Shown: piece after piece, positions 28,251-36,363 of the stretch
How positions within the stretch are numbered: position 1 is the stretch's first letter
Layout of the letters: each line of letters begins with the position of its first letter
Assembly (NCBI RefSeq): GCF_900105115.1
Contig: NZ_FNRV01000001.1
Location: 5,955,501-6,019,500 of the forward strand
Direction: 5' to 3'
DNA from: Pseudomonas mohnii
Lineage (GTDB): Bacteria; Pseudomonadota; Gammaproteobacteria; Pseudomonadales; Pseudomonadaceae
DNA length: 64,000 nucleotides
The notes under the pieces: generated by a model
The model's input: only the letters and a program-made list of their open reading frames with translations
What the model was told of the DNA's origin: nothing
The model's database searches: none
Position numbers and translations under genes: made by a program

Positions 28251-28264
28251 GCTACCCAAGTAGC
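28251..28264. promoter_or_regulatory. TAC-N4-GTA type palindrome upstream of the FIST gene
   Basis: The sequence GCTACCCAAGTAGC is a perfect palindrome with a four-base spacer, 66 bp before the FIST start. It shares the TAC-N4-GTA core with sites upstream of other PQQ-region genes (33813, 37628, 43127). Confidence 0.45.
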
Positions 28265-28329
28265 ATAGGTCGCACCAAACAGGCTTCGTACACTCGTACC
28301 TCATACATGCGCACCTGCGGGAGGCGACG

Positions 28330-29493
28330 ATGCAGCAGGTCCAGAACGAAGGTATCGTCAGCGCGATGTCCCAGGCCACCGATGCCCAACAGGTGGCGCA
28401 GGAGCTGGCGCGACAGTTATTGCATCCGCACCTTGGGTTCGTGCTGTTCTTCTGTTCCGCCGAGTACGATTTGCAGGCGCTGGGGCAGGCCTTGCAACAG
28501 AGCTTCGGCGGCATTCGCCTGGCGGGCTGCACCAGCGCCGGGGAAATCACTCCGCTGGGGTATGGACGTAATTGCGTGACGGCGGTCGGTTTCGATCACC
28601 GGCACTTCTCCATCGCCCTCGAACTGATCGACGAAATGGAACGCTTCAGCCTGATCGACGCCCAGCAAATGGTCGAGCGCCTGGTCGGCGGCTGTCGCAG
28701 CAATACCCTGGCACCGATCAAGGGCAACAGCTTTGCACTGACCTTGCTCGATGGCCTGTCCAGCCGCGAAGAAATGGTCCTGGCGGCCTTGAGCGCCGCG
28801 CTGGGCGACATTCCCCATTTCGGCGGTTCGGCCGGCGACGACAACTACCTGACCCACACCCATGTCTACTTCGACGGCGAGTTTCACAGCGGCGCGGCAG
28901 TCGTGGTGTTGGTCAATACGTGGCTGGACTTCGAAGTGTTCACCACCCATCACATCCTGCCCCGGGAGGAAAAACTGGTGGTCACCGGAGCCGACAGCGC
29001 TTCGCGGCGGGTCTTCGAACTCAATGCCGAGCCGGCCGCCGCCGAGTACGCCCGACACATCGGCGTGCCGGTGGCCGAGCTCGATCACCGGATCTTCGCC
29101 GCGCACCCCTTGGCGGTGCGGATCAATGAGCAGTATTACGTGCGTGCCATTCAGCAGGTTCATGCCGATTTGAGCCTGAGTTTCTATTGCGCCGTGGAGA
29201 ACGGCATCGTCCTCACCGCCATGACCCCCGGTCCCATGCTGCCGAACCTGCAAAGCCTGTTCGACGGCTTGCAGGAGCGTCTCGGTGATTTGCTGCTGAC
29301 CATTGGCTGCGATTGTTTTCTGCGGCGCCTGGAGCTGGAGGACGACGGCAGCCTCGAGCAGATCGGCGCCTTTTTGCGCGAGCAGCGGGTGATGGGGTTC
29401 AACACCTACGGAGAACAGTTCAATGGCATGCACATCAACCAGACATTCACCGGCGTCGCCATTGCCCGAGGGCGGTCCCTCGGACTGCGCTGA
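28330..29493 (+). CDS. FIST N/C-domain sensory protein
   Basis: Soluble protein of 387 residues, homologous in content and position to PA1975. The FIST N domain begins around 'HLGFVLFFCSAEYD' and includes 'LAGCTSAGEITPLGYG' and 'FGGSAGDDNYLTHTHVYFDG'; the C domain ends with 'GFNTYGEQFNGMHINQTFTG', shown in part. FIST domains are thought to bind small ligands such as amino acids. The gene overlaps the following kinase gene by 71 bp, so the protein probably supplies an input for that kinase. GGGAGG precedes the ATG. Confidence 0.9.
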   Translation: MQQVQNEGIVSAMSQATDAQQVAQELARQLLHPHLGFVLFFCSAEYDLQALGQALQQSFGGIRLAGCTSAGEITPLGYGRNCVTAVGFDHRHFSIALELIDEMERFSLIDAQQMVERLVGGCRSNTLAPIKGNSFALTLLDGLSSREEMVLAALSAALGDIPHFGGSAGDDNYLTHTHVYFDGEFHSGAAVVVLVNTWLDFEVFTTHHILPREEKLVVTGADSASRRVFELNAEPAAAEYARHIGVPVAELDHRIFAAHPLAVRINEQYYVRAIQQVHADLSLSFYCAVENGIVLTAMTPGPMLPNLQSLFDGLQERLGDLLLTIGCDCFLRRLELEDDGSLEQIGAFLREQRVMGFNTYGEQFNGMHINQTFTGVAIARGRSLGLR

Positions 29494-32056
29494 ACTGCGG
29501 GCACAGATCGCCGGCCTGCAACACGACAACCAGAAACTGCAACGCATCAACGCCGCGTTGATCGAACGTATCGAGTCCGGCATTACCCGGGGCAATGATC
29601 CCTACGCCGCGTTCCAGCATTCGGTGGTGCTGGCCGAGCAGGTGCGAGAGCGCACCGACGCCTTGAACCAGGCCATGGCCGAACTCAAGGCAGGCAACCA
29701 CTTGCTCAGCGAAGCGCGCTTGCGCGCAGAAACGGCTCATCAACACCTTATCGACGCGATCGAGAGCATCTCCGACGCCTTCGTGCTGTTCGATGCCCAG
29801 CAATGCATCGTCCTGTTCAACAGCCGCTTCAAGGCCTTCTGGAGCAACAGCCGGGTGCGGATCAGCGCCGGCATGCGCCTGACCGAGGTCAAGCGTCTGA
29901 TGATGAACAACGGTCTGTTCACCGAAGAGCCGCGCGGGCAAGCCGACGAAAACCTGCTGTATCGCTTGCAGGACGGTCGCTGGTTGCAAGTCAGCGAGCG
30001 GCCCACCCAGGAAGGCGGGCGGGTGATTCTGTTCACCGACATTACCGACGTCAAACTCAGTGAAACCGTGCGCCGCGAGCAAGCGGTGGCGCAGAAGTCG
30101 CACCTGTTGCAACGGGCGGTCGACAACCTCTCCCAAGGGGTGGCGATGGTCAACGCCGACGGCATCCTGGAACTGTGGAACCGCCGGTTCCTCGAACTCA
30201 GTGGCCTGGCACCGGTCGCGGCCCATCGTCCGTTTGCCGAAGTGATCGCCGACAGCGAATTGACCCTGCTGACCCCGGCCAGCCGCGACGCCAACGGGCG
30301 GCCCACGCAGGAATGCGAACAACGCCTCTACGATGGCCGGGTCCTGGAGATTCGCACCCATCCGCTGCCCACGGGCGGATTCGTCAACACCTTCACCGAC
30401 ATCACCGAACGCTACCAGCACGCCGAAGCCCTGAGCGAAAGCGAGCGCTGGATTCGCCTGATCACCGACCATGTGCCGGCGTTGATTGCCTATCTGAACG
30501 CCGACCTGGTCTACGAATTCACCAACAAGGTCTACGAAGAATGGTACTGCTGGCCACGGGGCGTGATGCTTGGCCAAAGCTTGCGTGAAGTGCACAGCGA
30601 ACAGCATTACCAGCGCCTGGAGTCCTACGTGGCCAGGGCGTTGGCCGGCGAGAGCGTGACGTTCGAGGTCGCCGAAACCAACGTCAATAATCAGGAACGC
30701 TACATGCTGCGTTCCTACGTACCCAATCGGCTGGCCAGCGGCGAGGTGGTGGGGATTTTCGTATTGATCCGCGACATCACCGAACGCCGCCGCACCGCCG
30801 AGGCGTTGCATCAGGCCTACCAGAATCTGGAGCTGCGGGTGCGCGAACGCACCGCGGAACTGACCACCCTCAACGACCAGTTGTTGCGTGAGATCGAGGA
30901 GCGTCGCCGGGTCGAATCTCGCTTGCGCGAGGCCAAGCAGGAGGCCGAGCAAGCCAATCTGTCGAAGACCAAGTTTCTCGCGGCGGTCAGCCATGACTTG
31001 CTGCAACCCTTGAACGCGGCACGGTTGTTCACCAGTGCCTTGCTGGAGCGCCGGGAGGCGGTCAGCAACGAGGTGCTGGTGCGCAATGTCAGCAACTCCC
31101 TGGAAGACGTGGAAAACCTGTTGGGCACCCTGGTGGATATTTCCAAGCTCGATGCCGGGGTGATCAAGGCGGACATCGCGCCGTTCGCCCTGAGCGAGCT
31201 GTTGGACACCCTGGCGGCGGAATACACCCAGGTCGCTCGCAGCGAAGGCCTGGAGCTGCATTTCATTGCCTGTTCGGCGCTGGTGCGCAGCGATATCCAG
31301 TTATTGGCGCGCATCCTGCGCAACCTGTTGAGCAATGCCATTCGCTACACCTACAGCGGTCGCGTGGTGCTCGGTTGCAGGCGCCATCACCAGCGCCTGT
31401 CGATTCAGGTCTGGGACAGCGGCATGGGCATTGACGAAAATCGCCTGGAGGAGATTTTCCAGGAGTTCAAGCGTGGCGATGTGCAACGTCCGGATCAGGA
31501 CCGCGGCCTCGGGCTGGGCCTGGCGATCGTCGAAAAGATCGCCGGCATTCTCGGGCATCGGGTTCAGGTTCGCTCTTGGCCGGGCAAGGGCTCGATGTTC
31601 TGCGTCGAAGTGCCGTTAAGCGCCACCGCACCGCAGGCAGCCCCCGCTTTGCTGATGAGCGAGCCAATGCTCGAACGGCTGCGCGGGGCGCGGATCTGGG
31701 TACTGGATAACGATGCAACCATTTGCGCCGGCATGCGCACGCTGCTGGAAGGTTGGGGCTGCCGGGTGGTCACGGCGCTGTCGGAAGAGGACCTGGCACG
31801 GCAAGTGGACAACTACCACGCCGACGCGGACCTGCTGATCGCCGACTATCACCTGGACAACGATCAGAATGGTGTGGACGCCGTGGCCCGGATCAATGCC
31901 CGGCGCGGCTCACCGATCCCGGCGATGATGATCACCGCCAACTACAGCATCGAGCTTAAGCAGCAGATCCGCGAACTCGGGCACACCCTGATGCACAAGC
32001 CGGTACGGCCGATGAAGCTTAAGACAGCCATGAGTCATTTGCTCGCTCGGCCGTGA
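29423..32056 (+). CDS. ercS': soluble multi-PAS hybrid histidine kinase, ErcS'-like
   Basis: Hybrid kinase of 877 residues without membrane helices, matching PA1976 by position. After a coiled coil (about 30-105) come three PAS domains beginning near 'IDAIESISDAFVLFD', 'AVDNLSQGVAMVN' and 'ITDHVPALIAYLN'. A second coiled coil leads to the phosphoacceptor histidine in 'AAVSHDLLQPLNAARLF', an ATPase domain ('DRGLGLGLAIVEKIAGI'), and a receiver domain with D in 'LLIADYHLDND' and K in 'MHKPVRP'. The ATG at 29423 has GGAG nine bases before it. It is likely to control ErbR. Confidence 0.9.
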   Translation: MACTSTRHSPASPLPEGGPSDCAELRAQIAGLQHDNQKLQRINAALIERIESGITRGNDPYAAFQHSVVLAEQVRERTDALNQAMAELKAGNHLLSEARLRAETAHQHLIDAIESISDAFVLFDAQQCIVLFNSRFKAFWSNSRVRISAGMRLTEVKRLMMNNGLFTEEPRGQADENLLYRLQDGRWLQVSERPTQEGGRVILFTDITDVKLSETVRREQAVAQKSHLLQRAVDNLSQGVAMVNADGILELWNRRFLELSGLAPVAAHRPFAEVIADSELTLLTPASRDANGRPTQECEQRLYDGRVLEIRTHPLPTGGFVNTFTDITERYQHAEALSESERWIRLITDHVPALIAYLNADLVYEFTNKVYEEWYCWPRGVMLGQSLREVHSEQHYQRLESYVARALAGESVTFEVAETNVNNQERYMLRSYVPNRLASGEVVGIFVLIRDITERRRTAEALHQAYQNLELRVRERTAELTTLNDQLLREIEERRRVESRLREAKQEAEQANLSKTKFLAAVSHDLLQPLNAARLFTSALLERREAVSNEVLVRNVSNSLEDVENLLGTLVDISKLDAGVIKADIAPFALSELLDTLAAEYTQVARSEGLELHFIACSALVRSDIQLLARILRNLLSNAIRYTYSGRVVLGCRRHHQRLSIQVWDSGMGIDENRLEEIFQEFKRGDVQRPDQDRGLGLGLAIVEKIAGILGHRVQVRSWPGKGSMFCVEVPLSATAPQAAPALLMSEPMLERLRGARIWVLDNDATICAGMRTLLEGWGCRVVTALSEEDLARQVDNYHADADLLIADYHLDNDQNGVDAVARINARRGSPIPAMMITANYSIELKQQIRELGHTLMHKPVRPMKLKTAMSHLLARP

Positions 32057-32080
32057 CTTCTCCGGTGTGGGTGCCTCCCC

Positions 32081-32410
32081 CTGTAGGAGCGAGCCAGCTC
32101 GCGATGGTCTTCAACGATGACGCGGGCTGTCTGAATGCCCGCGTTGCCCTGACGTTTATCGCGAGCAGGCTCGCTCCTACAGTGGTTGGGGAGCACCTGC
32201 GGGTGATTGGTGGGCTGTGACGCTCACCAATTCCTGTAGGAGCGAGCCAGCTCGCGATGGTCTTCAACGATGACGCGGGTTGTCTGAATGCCCGCATTGC
32301 CCTGACGTTTATCGCGAGCAGGCTCGCTCCTACAGTGGTTGGGGTGCACCTGCGGGTGATTGGTGGGCTGTGACGCTCACCAATTCCTGTAGGAGCGAGT
32401 TTGCTCCGGG
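32081..32410. repeat. REP array with 153-bp tandem period
   Basis: This fills most of the 396-bp gap between ercS' and erbR. The unit begins at CTGTAGGAGCGAGC (32081, 32234, 32387), giving two full copies and one truncated copy at exact 153-bp spacing. Each unit contains two inverted REPs (TAGGAGCGAGCCAGCTCGCGA and its opposite) and a spacer with an inner inverted motif. I see nothing else in this gap. Confidence 0.9.
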
Positions 32411-32452
32411 CGGCGTTCCGACGATGGTCGTTATGCGCTCTTCAGGCAAGCC

Positions 32453-33118
32453 TCACCGCCGCAGATACGACCCGAAATCAATGTCCCCGGCACTCAGGAT
32501 CGCCTGCACCCGGTTGTGCACGTTGAGCTTGCGCAGGATCGCCGAGACGTGGGCCTTGACCGTGGTTTCGGCGATTTCCAGGGTGTAGGCGATCTGTTTG
32601 TTGGACTCGCCTTTGGTCATGCGTTCCAGCACTTGCAATTGCTTGCGGGTCAGGGCCTGGAGCAGCTCCGGCGGGAAACTCGGGGTGTCGTTCATCCGCC
32701 GGTGCGTACCGGTTCTGGCCGAGCGGATAATGTCCGGAGGCAAGTAGACGTTGCCGTTGAGAATCTGCTGGATCGCATCGGTCATCTGGCTGCGGGGCGA
32801 GGATTTGGTGATGAAGCCCACCGCGCCGTAAGTGATGGCTTGCAGGACGATTTGCTTGTCTTGCTCGGCGGACACGATCACCACCGGAATGGTCGGTGCT
32901 TCGTTGCGCAGGTTGATCAAGCCATTGAGCCCGTGCATGCCGGGCATATTCAGGTCGAGCAGGATCAGGTCCAGGTCATCGTGTTCCTGGGTCAGGGCCA
33001 GGGCGCTGTCCAGGTCGGCGGTTTCCATCACTTCGCTGCCGGCAAAGCCGTCGCTGATGACGTTATGGATGGCTTCGCGAAACAGCGGGTGATCATCGGC
33101 AATCAGAATTTTGTACAT
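32453..33118 (-). CDS. erbR: LuxR-family response regulator ErbR/AgmR (PedR1)
   Basis: Response regulator of 221 residues. The receiver has '[13 protein letters not shown]', phosphoacceptor D in '[15 protein letters not shown]' and K in 'GFITKSS'; the LuxR-type helix-turn-helix spans about 150-210 ('[20 protein letters not shown]', '[17 protein letters not shown]'). It matches AgmR/ErbR, the activator of PQQ-dependent ethanol oxidation in P. aeruginosa and P. putida. It lies 56 bp after the CXXCW-type gene and probably shares its transcript. No kinase is directly adjacent; ErcS' and ErcS are candidates. Confidence 0.92.
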   Translation of the reverse strand: MYKILIADDHPLFREAIHNVISDGFAGSEVMETADLDSALALTQEHDDLDLILLDLNMPGMHGLNGLINLRNEAPTIPVVIVSAEQDKQIVLQAITYGAVGFITKSSPRSQMTDAIQQILNGNVYLPPDIIRSARTGTHRRMNDTPSFPPELLQALTRKQLQVLERMTKGESNKQIAYTLEIAETTVKAHVSAILRKLNVHNRVQAILSAGDIDFGSYLRR

Positions 33119-33174
33119 AGCCTTTCACCTCATTATTTTGATTATGGTGTGGCAACAACACGCACGCGTAAAGC

Positions 33175-33732
33175 TCAGGGAAAGGGTTCGGGCCGGGCCG
33201 GCGCCACCGGCAGGTTGGCCGCCTGCCAGGCGTCCACACCGTCACGGTACCAGTACAGTGTCTTATAGCCCAGGCTGGCCGCGCGTTTGACCGCGTTCCA
33301 GCTCAACCAGCAGTCGGAGCGGCAGTAAAAGACCAGTGGTTGCGTCGGGTCACCGGCGGTCAGTTTTTTCAGGTTGTGCGCGAAATAGTCTTGCCACTGT
33401 GGCGTCAGCTCACCATCACCGGTATTGGCCAGCCAATGGCTGCCAGGCAGGTTTTCGTGGGGCTGGTCTTCGATGAACTGGCCTTGCAGCCATGGGCGGC
33501 GGTAAACGTCGATCAGCAGCGGGCGCGGGGTTTGTTCCAGCAGGGTTTGCAGGGCCGGTGTGTCGACGAGGGTCGCGCCCTGCAACTCATGGGGCGTCGG
33601 GCTGCGGTACAGGTCAATGCGATAGCCCTCTGCGGAAAACAACGCGGCTTCAGCGTGGGCGTTGCCCAGCCACAGGCTCAGCGACAACGCAGCAAGAGAG
33701 AGTCGCAGCAGGCGACGTCGGGCATGCGGCAT
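33175..33732 (-). CDS. PQQ-catabolism-associated rhodanese-like protein (CXXCW family)
   Basis: Exported protein of 185 residues with a signal peptide (RLSLAALSLSLWLGNAHA). The body resembles a rhodanese domain, with the family signature cysteines in 'VFYCRSDCWLSWNAVKRA'; here three residues, not two, separate them. The family is found only beside quinoprotein dehydrogenases; its role is unknown, possibly redox or cofactor-related. The ATG at 33732 has AAGGA upstream. A TAC-N4-GTA motif lies 77 bp upstream. Confidence 0.85.
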   Translation of the reverse strand: MPHARRRLLRLSLAALSLSLWLGNAHAEAALFSAEGYRIDLYRSPTPHELQGATLVDTPALQTLLEQTPRPLLIDVYRRPWLQGQFIEDQPHENLPGSHWLANTGDGELTPQWQDYFAHNLKKLTAGDPTQPLVFYCRSDCWLSWNAVKRAASLGYKTLYWYRDGVDAWQAANLPVAPARPEPFP

Positions 33733-33808
33733 GGGTTCAATCCTTATCGTTATGGACCCATTACATGCCAGTCGCGCTGCGTTTGGAATGCGACGATAGA
33801 CAGGAAAA

Positions 33809-33826
33809 CCAGTACTAAAGTAGTAA
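33809..33826. promoter_or_regulatory. CAGTAC-N4-GTAGTA motif upstream of the CXXCW-type gene
   Basis: The core TACTAAAGTA (33813-33822) is a perfect TACT-AA-AGTA palindrome; with flanks it reads CAGTACTAAAGTAGTA, matching the element at 37625-37640 (CAGTACCAAGGTAGTA). Both lie 77 bp upstream of the ATG of a minus-strand gene and in the same orientation. Confidence 0.55.
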
Positions 33827-33848
33827 TTTTGGTCCTGCAGCAGATCTG

Positions 33849-34640
33849 TCAGCCGGATTTGCGCAGGGCGGCGTGTTGCGGGTTGAACGTCAACACGGCC
33901 AGCAGCGAAAACAGCAGGGTCAGCCCCACGCACACCGCCAGCGCCAGGGCATTGAAGCGTTCATACAAGGCAAACCGCACCAGTTCCACGGCATGGGTGA
34001 ACGGGTTCAGGGCACACAGCCAGTACAACCATTCACTGGACTCGCGCATCTTCCACAGCGGATACAGGGCCGAAGACAGAAAAAACAGCGGGAAAATCAC
34101 GAAATTCATGACCCCGGCAAAGTTTTCCAACTGGCGGATCGCGTTCGACAGCAAAAGGCCCAGGGCACTGAGCATCAGCGCCACCAGCAACAACGCCGGC
34201 AAGGCCCACAACAGGCCCATGGCCGGCGGTCGCACACCATAGACCCAGGCGATCGCCAGAAACGCATACACCTGCAACAACGAAATCAGCGCCGTGGCCA
34301 ACAGCTTGCTGCACAGCAGAAAGGTCCGGGGCAGGGGGCTGGTCAACAGCACGCGCATGCTGCCCATCTCGCGGTCGTAGACCATCGACAGCGAACCCTG
34401 CATGCCGTTGAACAGCAGGATCATGCAGGCCAGGCCCGGAATGATGTACACCTCGTACGGAATATAGGTGTCGTAGGGCTCGATGATCGCGATGCCGAGG
34501 GCCGCACGAAAACCCGCGGCGAACACCAGCAGCCATAACAAGGGCCGCACCAGCGCGCTGAGAAACCGCGTGCGCTGCAGAACGAAACGCAGCCATTCGC
34601 GCAGCACGATGCCGCTGAAACATTGCCAGTACGCATTCAT
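33849..34640 (-). CDS. ABC-2 type permease of the PQQ-associated ABC system
   Basis: Membrane protein of 263 residues with about six helices and the ABC-2 export signature ('LNPFTHAVELVRFALY', preceded by 'FFLSSALYPLW'). This family is typical of exporters (O-antigen, drug or nodulation-factor type). It overlaps the ATPase gene by 4 bp (ATGA) and is last in a four-gene operon. The system is conserved beside quinoprotein alcohol dehydrogenases; the substrate is unknown. Confidence 0.9.
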   Translation of the reverse strand: MNAYWQCFSGIVLREWLRFVLQRTRFLSALVRPLLWLLVFAAGFRAALGIAIIEPYDTYIPYEVYIIPGLACMILLFNGMQGSLSMVYDREMGSMRVLLTSPLPRTFLLCSKLLATALISLLQVYAFLAIAWVYGVRPPAMGLLWALPALLLVALMLSALGLLLSNAIRQLENFAGVMNFVIFPLFFLSSALYPLWKMRESSEWLYWLCALNPFTHAVELVRFALYERFNALALAVCVGLTLLFSLLAVLTFNPQHAALRKSG

Positions 34641-35368
34641 CGGGCAGCTCCGGAAGTCGTGAGACGGGTGAAGGCCGAACCCAGGTCGCCGCCATGTTCC
34701 AGGCTCAGCGCATCGGCCTGCCCACTGGCGACCAGCCGGCCTTGATGGAGAATCAGCAAGTCATCGCTGGGCTGCACTTCGTCGAGCAAATGGGTGGTCC
34801 AGAGCACGCTGATGCGCTGCTCACGGCACAGGTTGCGAATGTGCTGGTTGAGCGCCAGGCGACTGGCCGGGTCGAGTCCGGCGCTGGCTTCGTCCAGCAG
34901 CAGAAGACGTGGCTCATGCAGCAGGGCGCGGGCAATTTCCACCCGCCGGCGATGCCCGCCATTGAGTTCGCGTACCCGTTCGCGCCGGCGTTCGGTCAGG
35001 GCCTGGCGGGCCAGTTCCGCCTCGACCCGCAGGGCGCTCTGGCGCCTGGACAGGCCATGCAGCGCCGCGTGATAACGCAGGTTCTGCTCGACGCTGAGGT
35101 CCAGGTCGAGGGTGCTTTGTTGAAACACCACGCCTAACTGCCGGAGCGCCGGGCGTGGCGTTCTGGACAACGAACAGCCACCGATGTGGATGTCACCGTG
35201 CTGCACGTCATAGAGCCGGGTGAGCAGGGCGATCAGGGTTGATTTGCCGGCGCCGTTAGGCCCCAGCAGCGCCGCGAAGCGTCCCGGAGCCAGGCTGAAA
35301 CTCACTTGGCGCAAGGCCTCCCGGGCACCGTAGGCGAAGCTCAGGTCGCTGACCTCCAGGGCGTTCAT
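34637..35368 (-). CDS. ABC transporter ATP-binding protein (PQQ-associated)
   Basis: ATPase of 243 residues with Walker A 'GPNGAGKSTLIALL', Q-loop 'FQQSTLDLDLSVE', a signature region that reads 'LNGGHRRRVEIARALLHEP' rather than the canonical LSGGQ, Walker B 'LLLLDEASAGLD' and the switch histidine in 'LWTTHLLDE'. It pairs with the ABC-2 permease downstream and overlaps the propeller gene upstream by 4 bp. Confidence 0.93.
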   Translation of the reverse strand: MNALEVSDLSFAYGAREALRQVSFSLAPGRFAALLGPNGAGKSTLIALLTRLYDVQHGDIHIGGCSLSRTPRPALRQLGVVFQQSTLDLDLSVEQNLRYHAALHGLSRRQSALRVEAELARQALTERRRERVRELNGGHRRRVEIARALLHEPRLLLLDEASAGLDPASRLALNQHIRNLCREQRISVLWTTHLLDEVQPSDDLLILHQGRLVASGQADALSLEHGGDLGSAFTRLTTSGAAR

Positions 35369-36324
35369 GGGGTCACCACCACGCCCCAGGGATAACGGCC
35401 GACCTTCACCGATTTGATGACCTTGAGGCTTTCGACATCGATCACCGAGACGTCACCGCTGACGCCGTTGGTGGCCAGCAACTGTTTTTGATCCGGGGTA
35501 AACGCCATCTGCCAGACCCGTCGCCCCACCAGCAGGTAGTCGAGAATTTCGAAGGTCTTGGCATCGATCACCGCTACATGGTTGGCCGGGCCCAGCGCGA
35601 CGAAGCCGTACTTGCCGTCGGCGCTGAGTTTGACGCCCACCGGTTGGACCTTGTCCGGGTGCACGCCCTTGATCTGGAAGTTCAGGGTCTTGAGGATCTT
35701 GCGGCTGGCCACGTCGAGAATGGTCACGGTGCCGCCGATTTCCGCCGAGGCCCACAGCTGCGAACCGTCCGCTGAAAACTCGACGAAACGCGGGCGCTGA
35801 TCCACCAGGGTGCTGTCAGCCAGGGTCTGGGTGCTGGTGTCGATCCAGTGCAGCATGTTGGTCGTTTCGCTGGTGTTCACCGCCCACTTGCCATCGGGAC
35901 TGACGGCCATGCCTTCGGGTTCGACGCCGACGTTGATCTGGCTGAGGACCTTGGAGGTTTCGGTGTCGATTACCGTGACCAGCGCATCGTCTTCGTTGGA
36001 CACATACAACCAGCGATTGTTGGGGTGCAGGGCGAATTGCTCGGGATCCTTGCCCGACGGCAGTTCCTTGATGATCTTGCGCGTGGCCACGTCCATCACC
36101 TGCACCCGGTCCGAGTCGCTGGCGCAGATGTACAGCAACTTGTTGTCATGGGACAGCAGCAGGCCACGCGGACGCTGGCCGACGGGCAAGGTCTCGGTGA
36201 CTTGCAGGGTCTGCATGTCGATCAGGCTCAGGCTGTTGTCCTTTTCGTTGGAGACCCAGGCGGTGCTGGCCGCGGCGTGTCCCGCAGCGAGCAGCAGGGC
36301 GCAGGAAAGCAGGGTGCGGCGCAT
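35365..36324 (-). CDS. periplasmic seven-bladed beta-propeller protein (PQQ-associated)
   Basis: Exported protein of 319 residues with a signal peptide (MRRTLLSCALLLAAGHAAAS). Repeats of about 42 residues with the pattern 'VSNEKDNSLSLIDMQTLQVT', 'ICASDSDRVQVMDVATRKII' and 'VSNEDDALVTVIDTETSKVL' mark a YVTN-type propeller. It belongs to the family found with PQQ-linked ABC systems. It lies 39 bp after the binding-protein gene. The function is unknown. Confidence 0.9.
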   Translation of the reverse strand: MRRTLLSCALLLAAGHAAASTAWVSNEKDNSLSLIDMQTLQVTETLPVGQRPRGLLLSHDNKLLYICASDSDRVQVMDVATRKIIKELPSGKDPEQFALHPNNRWLYVSNEDDALVTVIDTETSKVLSQINVGVEPEGMAVSPDGKWAVNTSETTNMLHWIDTSTQTLADSTLVDQRPRFVEFSADGSQLWASAEIGGTVTILDVASRKILKTLNFQIKGVHPDKVQPVGVKLSADGKYGFVALGPANHVAVIDAKTFEILDYLLVGRRVWQMAFTPDQKQLLATNGVSGDVSVIDVESLKVIKSVKVGRYPWGVVVTP

Positions 36325-36363
36325 GGCAGATTCCTTATTGTTGTCGTTGTAGTGAAAAAAGGA

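Noticed and set aside
29447..31261. Minus-strand open frame of 604 codons
   Set aside because: Antisense to the ercS'-like kinase, whose domains are clear over the same bases.
32017..32023. CTTAAG within the end of ercS'
   Set aside because: It lies inside coding sequence and has no partner half-site.
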